This document shows positions 18,796 through 27,722 of a stretch of DNA of 64,000 nucleotides, in pieces. The stretch is taken from positions 248,001-312,000 of the forward strand of contig NZ_FWXI01000001.1 in assembly GCF_900176355.1 (NCBI RefSeq), given 5' to 3'. Below the pieces are notes generated by a model. That model was not told the DNA's origin. It did no database searches and was given only the letters and a program-made list of their open reading frames with translations. The stretch's first letter is position 1. Every line of letters begins with the position of its first letter. This stretch comes from Sporomusa malonica (GTDB lineage: Bacteria > Bacillota > Negativicutes > Sporomusales > Sporomusaceae). Made by a program: the position numbers and the translations under genes.

Positions 18796-20607
18796 TTGAA
18801 TAACGATGGCACAGATATACTAAATCTCAAGTCAATTCAAGATTATATCCAACGCGTAGCAGATGCATTTGCAGCTGTACTTGATTACGAGGTTGCTATT
18901 GTAGGTGAGTACCTAGAGGTCTTAGCGGGGACTGGAAAGTACAAAGATCAAATTGGAACTGTTTATGGTTCAGGATCAATTAATTATCAATTGCGCTGCA
19001 CACAGAAGAGTTTTTTAGTATTCGATCCGCCAAACTGCAAACTGTGTCAGAAATGTAATCTTAAAGAGACCTGTAAGGTATTGGCGGGCTTATTATACCC
19101 GATTAAACTTGGAGATAAGTTAATAGGCTCAATCTCATTATACGCCTTCAATGAATCGCAAAAAGAAAATATGTTAAAAGACTACGCTAAGCTTGAAACG
19201 TTTTTACAGCACTTAGTAGAGTTAGTCTCAGGAAAACTCAATGAAAGGGCATTATATAAACGATCAAAGAAAGCCGCTGAACAATTCAACACCTTGATTA
19301 ATTCTGTACGTGAAGGAATTGTGGCGGTTGATTATCATGGAAAAATAACTCATGTCAATCGATCTGCCACAGATCTTCTTATGGTACCAGATAATCTAAT
19401 CAATGGAAGTATGATTGAAGAAGTCTTTTCAGGAATTTCTATGGGAGCGCTCCTGAAAATGACTAAGCCATATATAGAACAAGATATATTTTATAAATAT
19501 GGTCAACAAACATTGCATTTCATGAGTACTATCACGGAAGTGAAGTATGGAGAAGGTATAGACGGCTTTGTTCTTTCAATTCGCTCGATCGGGGAAATGC
19601 GGAAGTTGGCTGGGCGTTTTATCCAAGAGGAACGCAAGCATACTTTTGATGGTATTCTTGGCCAAAGCACGGAAATCACCAATATTAAAAAGAAAATGTG
19701 TAGAGTGGCGACAACCGATTCAACGGTTCTTATCACGGGTGAAAGCGGCACTGGTAAGGAGCTTTTTGCCCATGCGATTCATCATGAAAGCCTGCGGAAG
19801 AAAGGTCCTTTTATTGCCGTAAATTGTGGGGCTATTCCTGAGAACCTACTTGAAAGTGAGTTGTTTGGTTACGAAGAAGGTGCATTCACAGGGGCGCGAC
19901 GTACTGGCAAACCAGGAAAGTTTGAATTGGCTAATGGTGGAACCATACTCCTTGACGAGATAGGAGATATGCCATTGCATTTACAAGTCAAACTATTACG
20001 GGTACTACAAGAGCGTACGATTGAACGAGTGGGCGGGACTAAGCCATTAATTACAGATGTTCGAATTATCGCTGCTACCAATAAGAACTTGGAAGAAATG
20101 ATAAAGACTAACCAATTCCGCAGTGATCTATATTATCGTTTGAGTGTTATACCTTTCCATATTCCTCCTTTGAGGAAAAGAATGGAGGACTTGGAGTTGC
20201 TCATTCACTGTTTTATCCAAAAATATAATTTGATTTTGGGAAAAAAGGTTAGAGGCTATACACGTGATGCTTTAGCGAAAATGTTTGAATACCCTTGGCC
20301 GGGTAATGTTCGAGAATTAGAGAATGCCATTGAGTATTCAGCTAACGTTTGCCCTAATGCCTTGATTGATGCAAATTATCTGCCGGATCGAATTATTAAG
20401 CATGTTACTACTTCACAACCGGCCCAACCCCAAGAGAGTGTTCAATCAATCTTGGATCTAGAGAAAAATGCTATAGTAGAGGCATTAAAAAGGTTTGGCA
20501 CAAGTAACCTTGCCAAAGAAAATATTGCGAGATCTTTGGGGATGAGTCGTTCAACTCTTTATCGAAAAATTAAAGAGATGGGTATAAATGTAGGATTAAT
20601 GAAATGA
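18796..20607 (+). CDS. Sigma-54-dependent activator with Cys-rich sensor domain
   Basis: A 603-aa enhancer-binding protein starting at TTG 18796 (GGGAGG nine bases before). Residues 1-150 form a GAF-like sensor with five cysteines: C68 and the cluster C81, C84, C87, C93 ([13 protein letters not shown]). A PAS domain follows (about 165-275), then AAA+ (about 285-520) with GESGTGKE, a standard GAFTGA loop and LLDEIGD, and a Fis HTH at the C-terminus. It directly precedes two operons with -24/-12 promoters and a shared upstream motif, so it probably activates the betaine reductase/methyltransferase genes. The Cys cluster may bind a metal or Fe-S cluster, adding redox control (inference). Confidence 0.88.
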   Translation: MNNDGTDILNLKSIQDYIQRVADAFAAVLDYEVAIVGEYLEVLAGTGKYKDQIGTVYGSGSINYQLRCTQKSFLVFDPPNCKLCQKCNLKETCKVLAGLLYPIKLGDKLIGSISLYAFNESQKENMLKDYAKLETFLQHLVELVSGKLNERALYKRSKKAAEQFNTLINSVREGIVAVDYHGKITHVNRSATDLLMVPDNLINGSMIEEVFSGISMGALLKMTKPYIEQDIFYKYGQQTLHFMSTITEVKYGEGIDGFVLSIRSIGEMRKLAGRFIQEERKHTFDGILGQSTEITNIKKKMCRVATTDSTVLITGESGTGKELFAHAIHHESLRKKGPFIAVNCGAIPENLLESELFGYEEGAFTGARRTGKPGKFELANGGTILLDEIGDMPLHLQVKLLRVLQERTIERVGGTKPLITDVRIIAATNKNLEEMIKTNQFRSDLYYRLSVIPFHIPPLRKRMEDLELLIHCFIQKYNLILGKKVRGYTRDALAKMFEYPWPGNVRELENAIEYSANVCPNALIDANYLPDRIIKHVTTSQPAQPQESVQSILDLEKNAIVEALKRFGTSNLAKENIARSLGMSRSTLYRKIKEMGINVGLMK

Positions 20608-20650
20608 GTAAGTGAGTACTGCATTAAGCTTAGCTATTTACAAAGATATG

Positions 20651-20684
20651 AATAAGAACTTACCCGATTGGGTAGGTTCTTATT
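20651..20684 (+). terminator. Rho-independent terminator of the regulator gene
   Basis: AATAAGAACTTACCC (20651-20665) pairs with GGGTAGGTTCTTATT (20670-20684) with one G-T pair, followed by T7. Confidence 0.9.
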
Positions 20685-20765
20685 TTTTTATTTATGATAA
20701 GAAGATGTATCCTAAAATGATATGATCGCGAATGTATGTCTAGTAAATGTTGGGCGATAGAGAAT

Positions 20766-20781
20766 TGGCACTATTCTTGCA
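20766..20781 (+). promoter_or_regulatory. Sigma-54 (-24/-12) promoter
   Basis: TGGCAC, five bases, TTGCA matches the consensus. It is 49 bp before the pterin methyltransferase start and just after the activator gene. A loose copy of the enhancer motif (TATCCTAAAATGATATGA) lies at 20708-20725, inside normal enhancer range only at its near end. Confidence 0.88.
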
Positions 20782-20829
20782 ATTGCAATATTGTTGTTAA
20801 GGGTCAACATTTTAAAGGAGTGATTGGGA

Positions 20830-21624
20830 ATGTTTATTGTCGGAGAATTAATCAATGCAAGTCGTAAACCTATTAGGGCTGCAATTGAAGCACAAGATGC
20901 GGCAGTAATTCAAAAAGTAGCTGTAGATCAATTTGAAGCGGGTGCCAATTATATCGATGTCAATGCCGGGATTTTTGTACATAAAGAGGCCGATTATTTA
21001 AAGTGGCTTGTAGAAGTTGTACAAGAGGCTACAGGTGCTCCATGTTGTATCGATAGTCCAGATCCAAGGGCTATTGAAAAAGCGCTATCCGTGCATCGCG
21101 GAGTCGCCATGATTAACTCCATCTCTTTAGAGAAAGAACGCTACGAAGGCCTCTTACCGTTGATCGCCGGTACAGAACACAAGGTTGTTGCATTGTGCAT
21201 GAGTGATGAAGGTATGCCTGAAACATCGGATGCTAGGCTCGCCGTAGCAGATAAGCTTATCAATGGTTTAGTACAAAATAATATCTCCTTGGACAATATT
21301 TATGTCGATCCGCTCGTACAGCCAGTGTCCACGAAAGATGAATTCGGAATCGAATTTTTAGAAGCAGTTGAAAAAATCATGACGACCTATAAAGGGGTTC
21401 ACACGATGTGTGGTTTGTCGAACATCTCTTACGGTTTACCCGTCCGTAAGCTCTTGAATCAGTCGTTTGCCGTAATGGCGATTGATCGAGGTTTAGACGG
21501 CTTAATCATAAATCCTTTAGATAAACAGATGATGGCTAATATAATAGCCGCCGAGACCATAGCGGGACGCGATAGCTATTGCGCTAACTATTTAGGTGCG
21601 TACCGGGGAGGCAAATTTGAATAA
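20830..21624 (+). CDS. Methyl-THF:corrinoid methyltransferase (AcsE/MeTr-like)
   Basis: A 264-aa TIM-barrel protein of the pterin-binding (DHPS-like) family. Landmarks: GELINASRKPI at the N-terminus, EAGANYIDVNAG, CCIDSPD, INSISLE, VDPLVQP and GLSNISYGLP, all typical of AcsE and similar corrinoid/pterin methyltransferases. The ATG at 20830 is preferred to the TTG at 20824 because AAGGAG then lies at a better distance. It is the only gene directly behind its -24/-12 promoter before a strong terminator. In this setting it should pass methyl groups between THF and the corrinoid protein at 30.4 kb. Confidence 0.87.
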   Translation: MFIVGELINASRKPIRAAIEAQDAAVIQKVAVDQFEAGANYIDVNAGIFVHKEADYLKWLVEVVQEATGAPCCIDSPDPRAIEKALSVHRGVAMINSISLEKERYEGLLPLIAGTEHKVVALCMSDEGMPETSDARLAVADKLINGLVQNNISLDNIYVDPLVQPVSTKDEFGIEFLEAVEKIMTTYKGVHTMCGLSNISYGLPVRKLLNQSFAVMAIDRGLDGLIINPLDKQMMANIIAAETIAGRDSYCANYLGAYRGGKFE

Positions 21625-21636
21625 GAGGAGAATTAA

Positions 21637-21682
21637 AGAAAACGCTGTCGGACATATGCCGGGCGAAGGCGATTAAGAAAAG
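21637..21682 (+). pseudogene. Fossil of an mttB-like 3' end
   Basis: 46 bp nearly identical (one mismatch) to 34033-34078, which spans the last 13 codons, stop and downstream bases of the second MttB-like gene. Here it stands alone: the frame reads ENAVGHMPGEGD then stop, but no coding sequence precedes it. It shows that an mttB-like gene once followed the pterin methyltransferase, or that the 3' end was copied here. Confidence 0.85.
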
Positions 21683-21688
21683 ATTATA

Positions 21689-21711
21689 GGCTACCTGCTT
21701 AGCAGGTAGCC
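21689..21711 (+). terminator. Rho-independent-like terminator
   Basis: GGCTACCTGC (21689-21698), loop TTA, GCAGGTAGCC (21702-21711), then CGCTTTT. It closes the pterin methyltransferase unit. Confidence 0.8.
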
Positions 21712-21756
21712 GCTTTTACATCTCAAGGTCACAATCCTAAAGGAGGGAGATGCCTT

Positions 21757-22413
21757 ATGAATACGGTTGTTCTCAACAATTTCCCGTGTGAAATAGAGTT
21801 TGATGCTCTACTAAAAAAGTTACACATTAAGAAAGAAAGCAGCTATTTAGCCGAATTAGAGATGATGGCAGCTGAAGCGCAGTTGATAGCAAGACCCAAA
21901 ATAGTTTATAAAGAGGCAACTATTGAAGTAAAAGGAGATAACTTTGTTGTTGTCGATAAAATCAAGCTTACTAGTCGCCTGCTACGAAAGAACATGGAAG
22001 CGGCGCTAACCGCCTACCCGTTTGTTGTTACTTGCGGGACTGAGTTAGAAGCCTGGTCTAAACAATATGAAGATTTTTTTGCAAGTTTTTGTGCCGATAC
22101 GATTAAAGAAATGGTACTACGTACTGCTATAAAAATTTTTGAAGAACATCTAGATAAAGAGTTTGGCTTGGGTCATGCTGTCAATATGAATCCGGGCTCA
22201 TTGGCTGAGTGGCCAATCACTGGACAAATACACCTATTTAATCTATTAGGTAATGTAGAAGAGTTAATCGGGGTTCGACTTACAGATAGTTACCTTATGC
22301 TTCCGGTTAAGAGCGTCTCTGGAATCCGGTTTCTCAAAGAAGGAACGTTTGAAAGTTGCCAATTGTGTCCCCGAGAGAATTGTCCCAGTAGAAAAGCACC
22401 ATATGGTTCATAA
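21757..22413 (+). CDS. MetH activation-domain-like protein with C-terminal Cys motif
   Basis: A 218-aa protein related to the reactivation domain of B12-dependent methionine synthase, which binds AdoMet for reductive methylation of inactive cob(II)alamin. The diagnostic part is at about 145-195: PGSLAEWPITGQ, IGVRLTDSYLMLP and KSVSGIRF. The C-terminus carries C201, C204 and C209 (CQLCPRENC), which could hold a metal or Fe-S centre. No catalytic MetH domains are present. RBS AAGGAGGGAG precedes the ATG. Position among corrinoid methyltransferase genes suggests a role in keeping corrinoid proteins active; this role is inferred. Confidence 0.75.
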   Translation: MNTVVLNNFPCEIEFDALLKKLHIKKESSYLAELEMMAAEAQLIARPKIVYKEATIEVKGDNFVVVDKIKLTSRLLRKNMEAALTAYPFVVTCGTELEAWSKQYEDFFASFCADTIKEMVLRTAIKIFEEHLDKEFGLGHAVNMNPGSLAEWPITGQIHLFNLLGNVEELIGVRLTDSYLMLPVKSVSGIRFLKEGTFESCQLCPRENCPSRKAPYGS

Positions 22414-22436
22414 GGGCCACGATAGTATGCGTTTTA

Positions 22437-22625
22437 ATAAATATCTTAAAATGAGATATTTATCCCCAGTTAAAAAAGTCAAATATTCCCTTTGATTTCA
22501 AGCTAAACGTGAGGTTAGATGATCATAAAAAATATTAGCTCATCAAATTAGTCTCAAAATAAGATATCAAATTAATCACTAATTTCATCATTAGATTGAA
22601 AATATTCGTCCGAAAATGAGATATG
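22437..22625. promoter_or_regulatory. Three copies of a shared enhancer-like motif
   Basis: Site 1 is a dyad with 10-bp perfect arms ATAAATATCT (22437-22446) and AGATATTTAT (22454-22463) around TAAAATG. Site 2 (22550-22567) reads AGTCTCAAAATAAGATAT and site 3 (22607-22625) CGTCCGAAAATGAGATATG. All share AAAATrAGATAT. They lie 60-250 bp before a -24/-12 promoter, as expected for enhancer sites of the activator at 18.8 kb. Confidence 0.6.
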
Positions 22626-22683
22626 AAACTTTAAGATTTGGACCATAAGGCTCAAATACTGGCTTCGATACACCATTTGGACT

Positions 22684-22699
22684 TGGCATAGTAATTGCA
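22684..22699 (+). promoter_or_regulatory. Sigma-54 (-24/-12) promoter of the betaine reductase operon
   Basis: TGGCAT, five bases, TTGCA. One base off consensus at -24 with correct spacing. It lies about 70 bp before trxB, the first gene of the grd operon. Confidence 0.82.
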
Positions 22700-22769
22700 T
22701 AATCTAAGTTAAAGAGTAAAAACGATTGAAAAATCAAAGTATTAAAAATATTTTAAAGGAGAAGCAGGA

Positions 22770-23738
22770 ATGTCTAATCTGTATGATATTCTTATTGTTG
22801 GTGGCGGCCCGGGTGGGCTGGCTGCAGCGATTTATGGATCTCGATCGCGTTTGAAAACTGGAATTTTAGAAAAAGGCAGGTTAGGTGGTCAAGCAGCCAC
22901 TACCGAAGAACTAGAGAACTATCCAGGATTCTCCCGAGGTCAGACGGGACCAGCGTTAATGGAAAGTATAGCTGAGCACGCTATTAGCTTCGGGACAGAA
23001 ATTATTCGCGAAGAAGTCATTGGGCTGGAATTGGAAGGAGCTATAAAACGAGTCAAAACCAAAAGCGGTCATGAATACCTAGCGAAGACCATTATTCTTG
23101 CCACCGGGGCTGAACCAAAATCCTTAAACATTAAGGGAGAACATTCTCATAGAGGGAAGGGCGTATCTTATTGCGCCACCTGTGATGCCGATTTCTTCGA
23201 AGAACTGGATGTAATTGTAGTCGGCAATGGGGATGCCGCCATTGAAGAAGCAATGTATTTGACCAAATTTGCTGAGACGGTGACTGTCATTGTGAGACGC
23301 GCAGAAGGGGACTTAAGATGTAATAAGAGAAGTGCGAAAAGAGCTTTCGGCAATCCGAAGATTAAATGGGCTTGGAATTCTGTTTTGGAGGAAATAAGCG
23401 GAGATGGTCTGGTGGATAGTGTTGTCGTTAAAAACCTAAAAACCGGGGAGCTCTCTGTGATGGAAACCAATGGTGTGTTTTTCTTTGTTGGAACTGTTCC
23501 GAAGACCACTATGTTACAGGGCAAAGTCAGGCTCAACCAAGAAGGATATATTATAACGAATGATCTGATGGAGACATCTGTGCTCGGAGTATATGCGGTG
23601 GGAGATGTTCGGGAAAAATTCCTCAGACAGGTGGTTACAGCGGTTAGTGACGGAGCTATCGCAGCTGTTGCAGCTGAGAAATACCTCGCTGAAAAGGAAG
23701 GCGTGGAAAGAAGCCCTGAACAGCAAAAAATATCTTAA
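22770..23738 (+). CDS. trxB: Thioredoxin reductase of the betaine reductase operon
   Basis: A 322-aa FAD/NAD(P)H flavoprotein. FAD-binding GGGPGGLAAA (11-20), redox-active C135-A-T-C138, NAD(P)-binding VVGNGDAAIEEA, and the C-terminal GVYAVGDVR are all present. It reduces the following thioredoxin, which in turn regenerates selenoprotein A after each reductive cleavage. In amino-acid reducing clostridia trxB-trxA also precede grd genes. First gene of the operon behind a sigma-54 promoter; RBS AAAGGAG. Confidence 0.93.
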   Translation: MSNLYDILIVGGGPGGLAAAIYGSRSRLKTGILEKGRLGGQAATTEELENYPGFSRGQTGPALMESIAEHAISFGTEIIREEVIGLELEGAIKRVKTKSGHEYLAKTIILATGAEPKSLNIKGEHSHRGKGVSYCATCDADFFEELDVIVVGNGDAAIEEAMYLTKFAETVTVIVRRAEGDLRCNKRSAKRAFGNPKIKWAWNSVLEEISGDGLVDSVVVKNLKTGELSVMETNGVFFFVGTVPKTTMLQGKVRLNQEGYIITNDLMETSVLGVYAVGDVREKFLRQVVTAVSDGAIAAVAAEKYLAEKEGVERSPEQQKIS

Positions 23739-23751
23739 AGGAGGGGATAAA

Positions 23752-24066
23752 ATGTTGATACTTACAAAAGAGAATTTTGCAACAGAGGTTCTGAATGCAG
23801 AGGGACTGATACTGGTCGATTTTTGGAGCGAAAAATGTGAACCTTGTAAAGCTTTGATGCCCAGAATTCATGAATTGGCGGAAAAGCACCATGGAAAGGC
23901 AAAATTTTGCTCCTTAGATACTAATGGTAACAAGCGCTTGGCGATGGCTCAAAAGGTTTTAGGTTTGCCTACGATACTCTTCTATCGAAATGGAGAAAGA
24001 ATTGCTGAGTTAACCACGCAAATTTCCGTTGAAGATGTAGAAGCCAAACTGCTTGAACTGGTGTAG
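23752..24066 (+). CDS. trxA: Thioredoxin (CEPC active site)
   Basis: A 104-aa thioredoxin starting at ATG 23752 after AAAGGAGGGG; longer in-frame ORF into trxB is not real. The active site is C29-E-P-C32 in place of the usual CGPC, and the preceding Trp-Cys pair is altered (WSEKCEPCK). Grd-linked thioredoxins of other anaerobes also deviate here. The cis-Pro loop LGLPTILFY is present. It delivers electrons from TrxB to GrdA. 13 bp separate it from trxB. Confidence 0.92.
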   Translation: MLILTKENFATEVLNAEGLILVDFWSEKCEPCKALMPRIHELAEKHHGKAKFCSLDTNGNKRLAMAQKVLGLPTILFYRNGERIAELTTQISVEDVEAKLLELV

Positions 24067-24111
24067 GCCAACTTCTAAAATAGCAAAACTATGGAAAGGG
24101 GAAATGTGTAA

Positions 24112-24555
24112 ATGCTGAAAGGTAAAAAGGTAGCTATTCTTGGTGACCGTGATGGTATTCCGGGCCCAGCTATTGAAGAATGCCTGAAATCAGGTGGCGC
24201 AGAAGTAATATTCGTTACCACAGAATGCTTCGTTTGAACTGCGGCTGGAGCAATGGACCTGGAAAATCAAGCGCGTATTATGGGGTTTGCGGAAAAGTAC
24301 GGTAAAGAAGATTTGATCGTGGTTTTAGGAGGCGGGGAAGCAGAAGCTTCCGGTCTGGCTGCGGAAACCGTATCTACCGGAGATCCCACGTTTGCAGGTC
24401 CATTAGCCGGAGTCCAGTTGGGACTCAAAGCTTACCACATTTTTGAATTGAAGGATATGGTTGATCCCGCTGTCTATGATGAGCAGATCAGCATGATGGA
24501 AATGGTACTTGATGTCGACACAATTGTTGAGGAAGTAAAGACCTATCGTAAATAG
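24112..24555 (+). CDS. grdA: Glycine/sarcosine/betaine reductase selenoprotein A (in-frame UGA)
   Basis: 147 aa with an in-frame TGA at 24235-24237 read as selenocysteine 42. The context [17 protein letters not shown] is the invariant GrdA active site (CxxU with C39). Without readthrough the gene would appear as a short N-terminal fragment plus a 100-aa ORF from 24253. GrdA is the shared carrier: it accepts the carboxymethyl group from the substrate-specific protein B as a selenoether and is reduced again by thioredoxin. RBS AAAGGGG. It is followed by grdC. Confidence 0.96.
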
Positions 24556-24583
24556 CTTGCGAGTGGCACATAGAGGTGATTTG

Positions 24584-26122
24584 ATGAATTTTCCTGTTAT
24601 TAAAGGTGCTGCCTATGGGCTGGTTCATGCTACTGACATGCTTGTCCATCATGGTACTACTCAAACCATGGAACGGGCTAAAGATGCTAAGTCAGGACAT
24701 CTTGAAAAGCTTCCGGGGCATCTAAGAAGTTTTGAACAAGTGGCTGATTATCCTCCGAACCAGGTATACATCGGGAATATGACCCCTGATGAATTAAGGG
24801 AGGTTCCACGTCCCTGGTATAAGCAAGCAGGCTTTGGAAAGAGTCATGACGGAAAATTCGGTGCGATTATCCCAGAAGATGAATTTATAGGCTTAATGAA
24901 AATGGCTGATGCCTTTGAATTGGTAATTCTGGAAGAGCAGTTTCAATTAAGAGTCAAAGACAAAATTGTTGCTCATCCGATTCTGGGAGCTATCAAAGAT
25001 ATTAACAAGCTTGATAAAAATCCTGGTACTTCGGAAGAAATCCGGAAATTAGTTGAAGAGCACATTGCGCAGCCGATGTACTCTGCCGGCAAGCTGGTCG
25101 GGTGTGTGAAAAGAGCGCATGAGTTTGATGAAGCGTTATCAGACCATGTAATGTATGAGAATCTTGTGTCTAAGGCGTCTGCTGCTTTTGCCCTGCAATT
25201 ACTTTTGAGCAAAACCAAATTAAAGGCGGAAGAAATTGAATATATCATCGAGTGTTCTGAAGAAGCTTGCGGAGACATGAATCAAAGGGGCGGGGGGAAT
25301 TTCGCCAAATCTATTGGTGAGATGTGTGGCTGTGTTAATGCAACAGGCTCTGATACCCGTAGTTTCTGTGCAGCGCCCGCACATGCATTGGTAGAAGCGG
25401 CTGCGCTTGCCCAGTCTGGAATTTATAAGAACATTGTGGTATTGGCCGGTGGCTCTTCAGCAAAATTAGGCATGAATTCAAAGAATCATGTTGAAAAGGG
25501 AATGCCGGCTTTTGAAGATGTGTTAGGCTCCTTTGCAATTCATATCGGGGAAAACGATGGGGTAAGCCCGATGATCCGTACTGATGGTGTTGGTAGACAT
25601 AAGATTGGTTCGGGTTCGTCGCCACAGGCTGTAATGACTGCTATTGTAGCTGACCCCTTAGACAAAATTGGCTATAAGATACTGGATGTGGATCGTTACG
25701 CAGCAGAAATGCAAAACCCAGAGATCACCGAGCCTGCCGGAGCGGGTGATGTCCCCCTGGCTAATTATAAGATGATTAGTGCTTTAGGGGTCAAAAGAGG
25801 GGATTTAGAAAAAAAGGATCTGCAGAAAGCTGTTGACAGTTTTGGCATGCCTGGATTTGCTCCCACTCAGGGACACATTCCCTCTGGGGTTCCTTTCATC
25901 GGACACGCACTGGAAATGATCCTGTCAGGGAAAATTCTGCGGGCCATGATTATTGGCAAGGGAAGCCTTTTCCTAGGCAGGATGACCAATCTTTTTGATG
26001 GTGTCTCCTTTATTATTGAGAAGAACAGCGGATTTGCTGAGTCAGGCTTCGATAAGCAAGAAGTACGGGGAATGATTGCTGAAGCAATGCGAGATTTCGC
26101 CAAGACTCTTGGCGGAGAATAA
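24584..26122 (+). CDS. grdC: Reductase complex component C, beta subunit
   Basis: About 512 aa from ATG 24584 (AGAGGTGA upstream); a TTG at 24557 gives a 9-residue extension without a ribosome site. GrdC belongs to the thiolase/FabH-like fold family and with GrdD turns the carboxymethyl-selenoether of GrdA into acetyl phosphate using phosphate. The N-terminus (VIKGAAYGLVHATDMLVHHG) and the CGDMNQRGGGN stretch with nearby SFCAAPAHALVEAA are typical. 28 bp after grdA. Confidence 0.92.
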   Translation: MNFPVIKGAAYGLVHATDMLVHHGTTQTMERAKDAKSGHLEKLPGHLRSFEQVADYPPNQVYIGNMTPDELREVPRPWYKQAGFGKSHDGKFGAIIPEDEFIGLMKMADAFELVILEEQFQLRVKDKIVAHPILGAIKDINKLDKNPGTSEEIRKLVEEHIAQPMYSAGKLVGCVKRAHEFDEALSDHVMYENLVSKASAAFALQLLLSKTKLKAEEIEYIIECSEEACGDMNQRGGGNFAKSIGEMCGCVNATGSDTRSFCAAPAHALVEAAALAQSGIYKNIVVLAGGSSAKLGMNSKNHVEKGMPAFEDVLGSFAIHIGENDGVSPMIRTDGVGRHKIGSGSSPQAVMTAIVADPLDKIGYKILDVDRYAAEMQNPEITEPAGAGDVPLANYKMISALGVKRGDLEKKDLQKAVDSFGMPGFAPTQGHIPSGVPFIGHALEMILSGKILRAMIIGKGSLFLGRMTNLFDGVSFIIEKNSGFAESGFDKQEVRGMIAEAMRDFAKTLGGE

Positions 26123-26157
26123 TTTTAAACATAGTTGCTTCAATGGTAGGTGAAATA

Positions 26158-27324
26158 ATGGGTAAAAACCTTATTAAAACAGCAATCGCGGAGATCTTTG
26201 GGGAAATGGCTCAAGCTTTAGAGACAGGTAGTATCGCTAAAAGTTGCAGGGTTGGTCTAACAGTCTTGGGCAGTGATCACGGACCTGAGGAACTTGTGCG
26301 AGGAGCGGAATTGGCCCAGAAGCAAGATCCAAATATTCAAGTAGTTATTATCGGCAGCGGAGTAGAAACCCAATTGGAAACTGTGGCTGCCTTGGATGAA
26401 AGAGAAGCTCATGCTGCCATGGATGAGATGTTGTTGAACCATAGCCTGGATGCAGCCGTTACTATGCATTACAATTTTCCGATTGGGGTATCCACTGTGG
26501 GGAAAGTTATTACCCCGGGCAAGGGGCAAGAGCTGTTTTTGGCGACAACAACAGGGACGTCGGCAACGGAGCGAATTACCGCTATGCTCAGAAATACTAT
26601 TTATGGGATTGCGGTTGCCAAGGCTTGCGAAAATCCCAAACCAACAGTAGGCGTCTTGAATATTGAGGGCGCCAGGCAAGTGGAAAGAGCCCTGAAAAAG
26701 CTCAAGGCGGGTGGCTACCAAATCGATTTTGCAGAGTCCGCCAGGAGCGACGGCGGTATAGTTATGAGGGGCAACGACCTGTTACTGGGTGTTCCAGATG
26801 TTATGGTAAATGATAGTCTAACCGGAAACGTCTTAATGAAGGTATTTTCCGCATACAGCACCGGAGGTACTTATGAAGCGGTGGGAAGCGGATATGGACC
26901 CGGTGTGGGAGAAGATTACGACAGGATTATCTGCATTGTTTCCAGAGCGTCTGGTGCCCCCGTGATTGCCGGAGCCATCCGGTTTGCCGCAAATTGCGCT
27001 AAAGGGAATTTGCGGCAAAAGGCTAAAGCAGAGTTCGCCGCAGCCAAGAAAGCCGGTTGGGAGACTATCGTTAAATCATTGAGTGCTAATGCCTTGCCGA
27101 GCAAACAAGACGATGAAAAAGTGGCAGTATCTCCCTCGAAAAAAGCGGTTACTGATTCCATTCCCGGGGTAGAAGTCATGCAGTTGGAAGACGCAGTTCA
27201 GGTGTTATGGAAAGCCGGCATTTATGCGGAATGCGGCATGGGCTGTACCGGACCCATCGTGATGATTGCTCCGGAAGACAGGGAGAGGGCATTAGAATTA
27301 CTGAAAGCTAAGGAATACCTGTAA
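26158..27324 (+). CDS. grdD: Reductase complex component C, alpha subunit
   Basis: 388 aa from ATG 26158 (GTAGGTGA upstream); the ATG at 26143 is too close to grdC for a good site. PlsX-like fold. Conserved stretches: GSDHGPEELVRGAELAQ, GVSTVGKVITPGKGQE, and the C-terminal AECGMGCTGPIVM, where a Cys is thought to carry the acetyl group before phosphorolysis. Works with GrdC to release acetyl phosphate, giving ATP by acetate kinase. Confidence 0.92.
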   Translation: MGKNLIKTAIAEIFGEMAQALETGSIAKSCRVGLTVLGSDHGPEELVRGAELAQKQDPNIQVVIIGSGVETQLETVAALDEREAHAAMDEMLLNHSLDAAVTMHYNFPIGVSTVGKVITPGKGQELFLATTTGTSATERITAMLRNTIYGIAVAKACENPKPTVGVLNIEGARQVERALKKLKAGGYQIDFAESARSDGGIVMRGNDLLLGVPDVMVNDSLTGNVLMKVFSAYSTGGTYEAVGSGYGPGVGEDYDRIICIVSRASGAPVIAGAIRFAANCAKGNLRQKAKAEFAAAKKAGWETIVKSLSANALPSKQDDEKVAVSPSKKAVTDSIPGVEVMQLEDAVQVLWKAGIYAECGMGCTGPIVMIAPEDRERALELLKAKEYL

Positions 27325-27692
27325 TGAAATACCTAATCGTCACTAATAATCCGGCGGTTGCAGAAAAAAACGATAACATGTTATTTGTGGAAGGTTCTGC
27401 AGAAGAGACTTTGATTAAGGTACGAGATCTAGTCCATGAAGGATATGAACTAATCAGCCACCCTCTAGCTGCTAGTTTAAGGATGATGTTTTCACCGTTT
27501 CGCTCCGTAATCTTAGGGAAAAAGTCGACAAAAGTAGATTCCTTCTCTGCTGAGATTATCGAGGATAGCATCATTAAATATAAGAGGCATATGGACTTTC
27601 GTAAAAGAGACACAGCGAATGCTGAGGATTACAAAATGATAGACCTGATACTGTTAGAAGCGGCTTTAGCTGAGCAACCTGTTACTTGGTGA
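27324..27692 (+). CDS. grdX: GrdX family protein
   Basis: A 122-aa protein of the GrdX family, nearly always found in glycine/sarcosine/betaine reductase operons but of unknown function. It begins in a TAATG overlap with the grdD stop, so translation is coupled. Landmarks: LIVTNNPAVAEK at the start and a DLVHEGYELISHPLAAS segment. No catalytic residues or membrane segments stand out. Confidence 0.88.
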   Translation: MKYLIVTNNPAVAEKNDNMLFVEGSAEETLIKVRDLVHEGYELISHPLAASLRMMFSPFRSVILGKKSTKVDSFSAEIIEDSIIKYKRHMDFRKRDTANAEDYKMIDLILLEAALAEQPVTW

Positions 27693-27722
27693 TTTTTGAA
27701 AAATAATAGGGAGGTGAACGTT

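Noticed and set aside
24253-24555. Separate 100-aa protein after the grdA TGA
   Set aside because: It is the C-terminal part of GrdA; the TGA is a selenocysteine codon in the conserved context.
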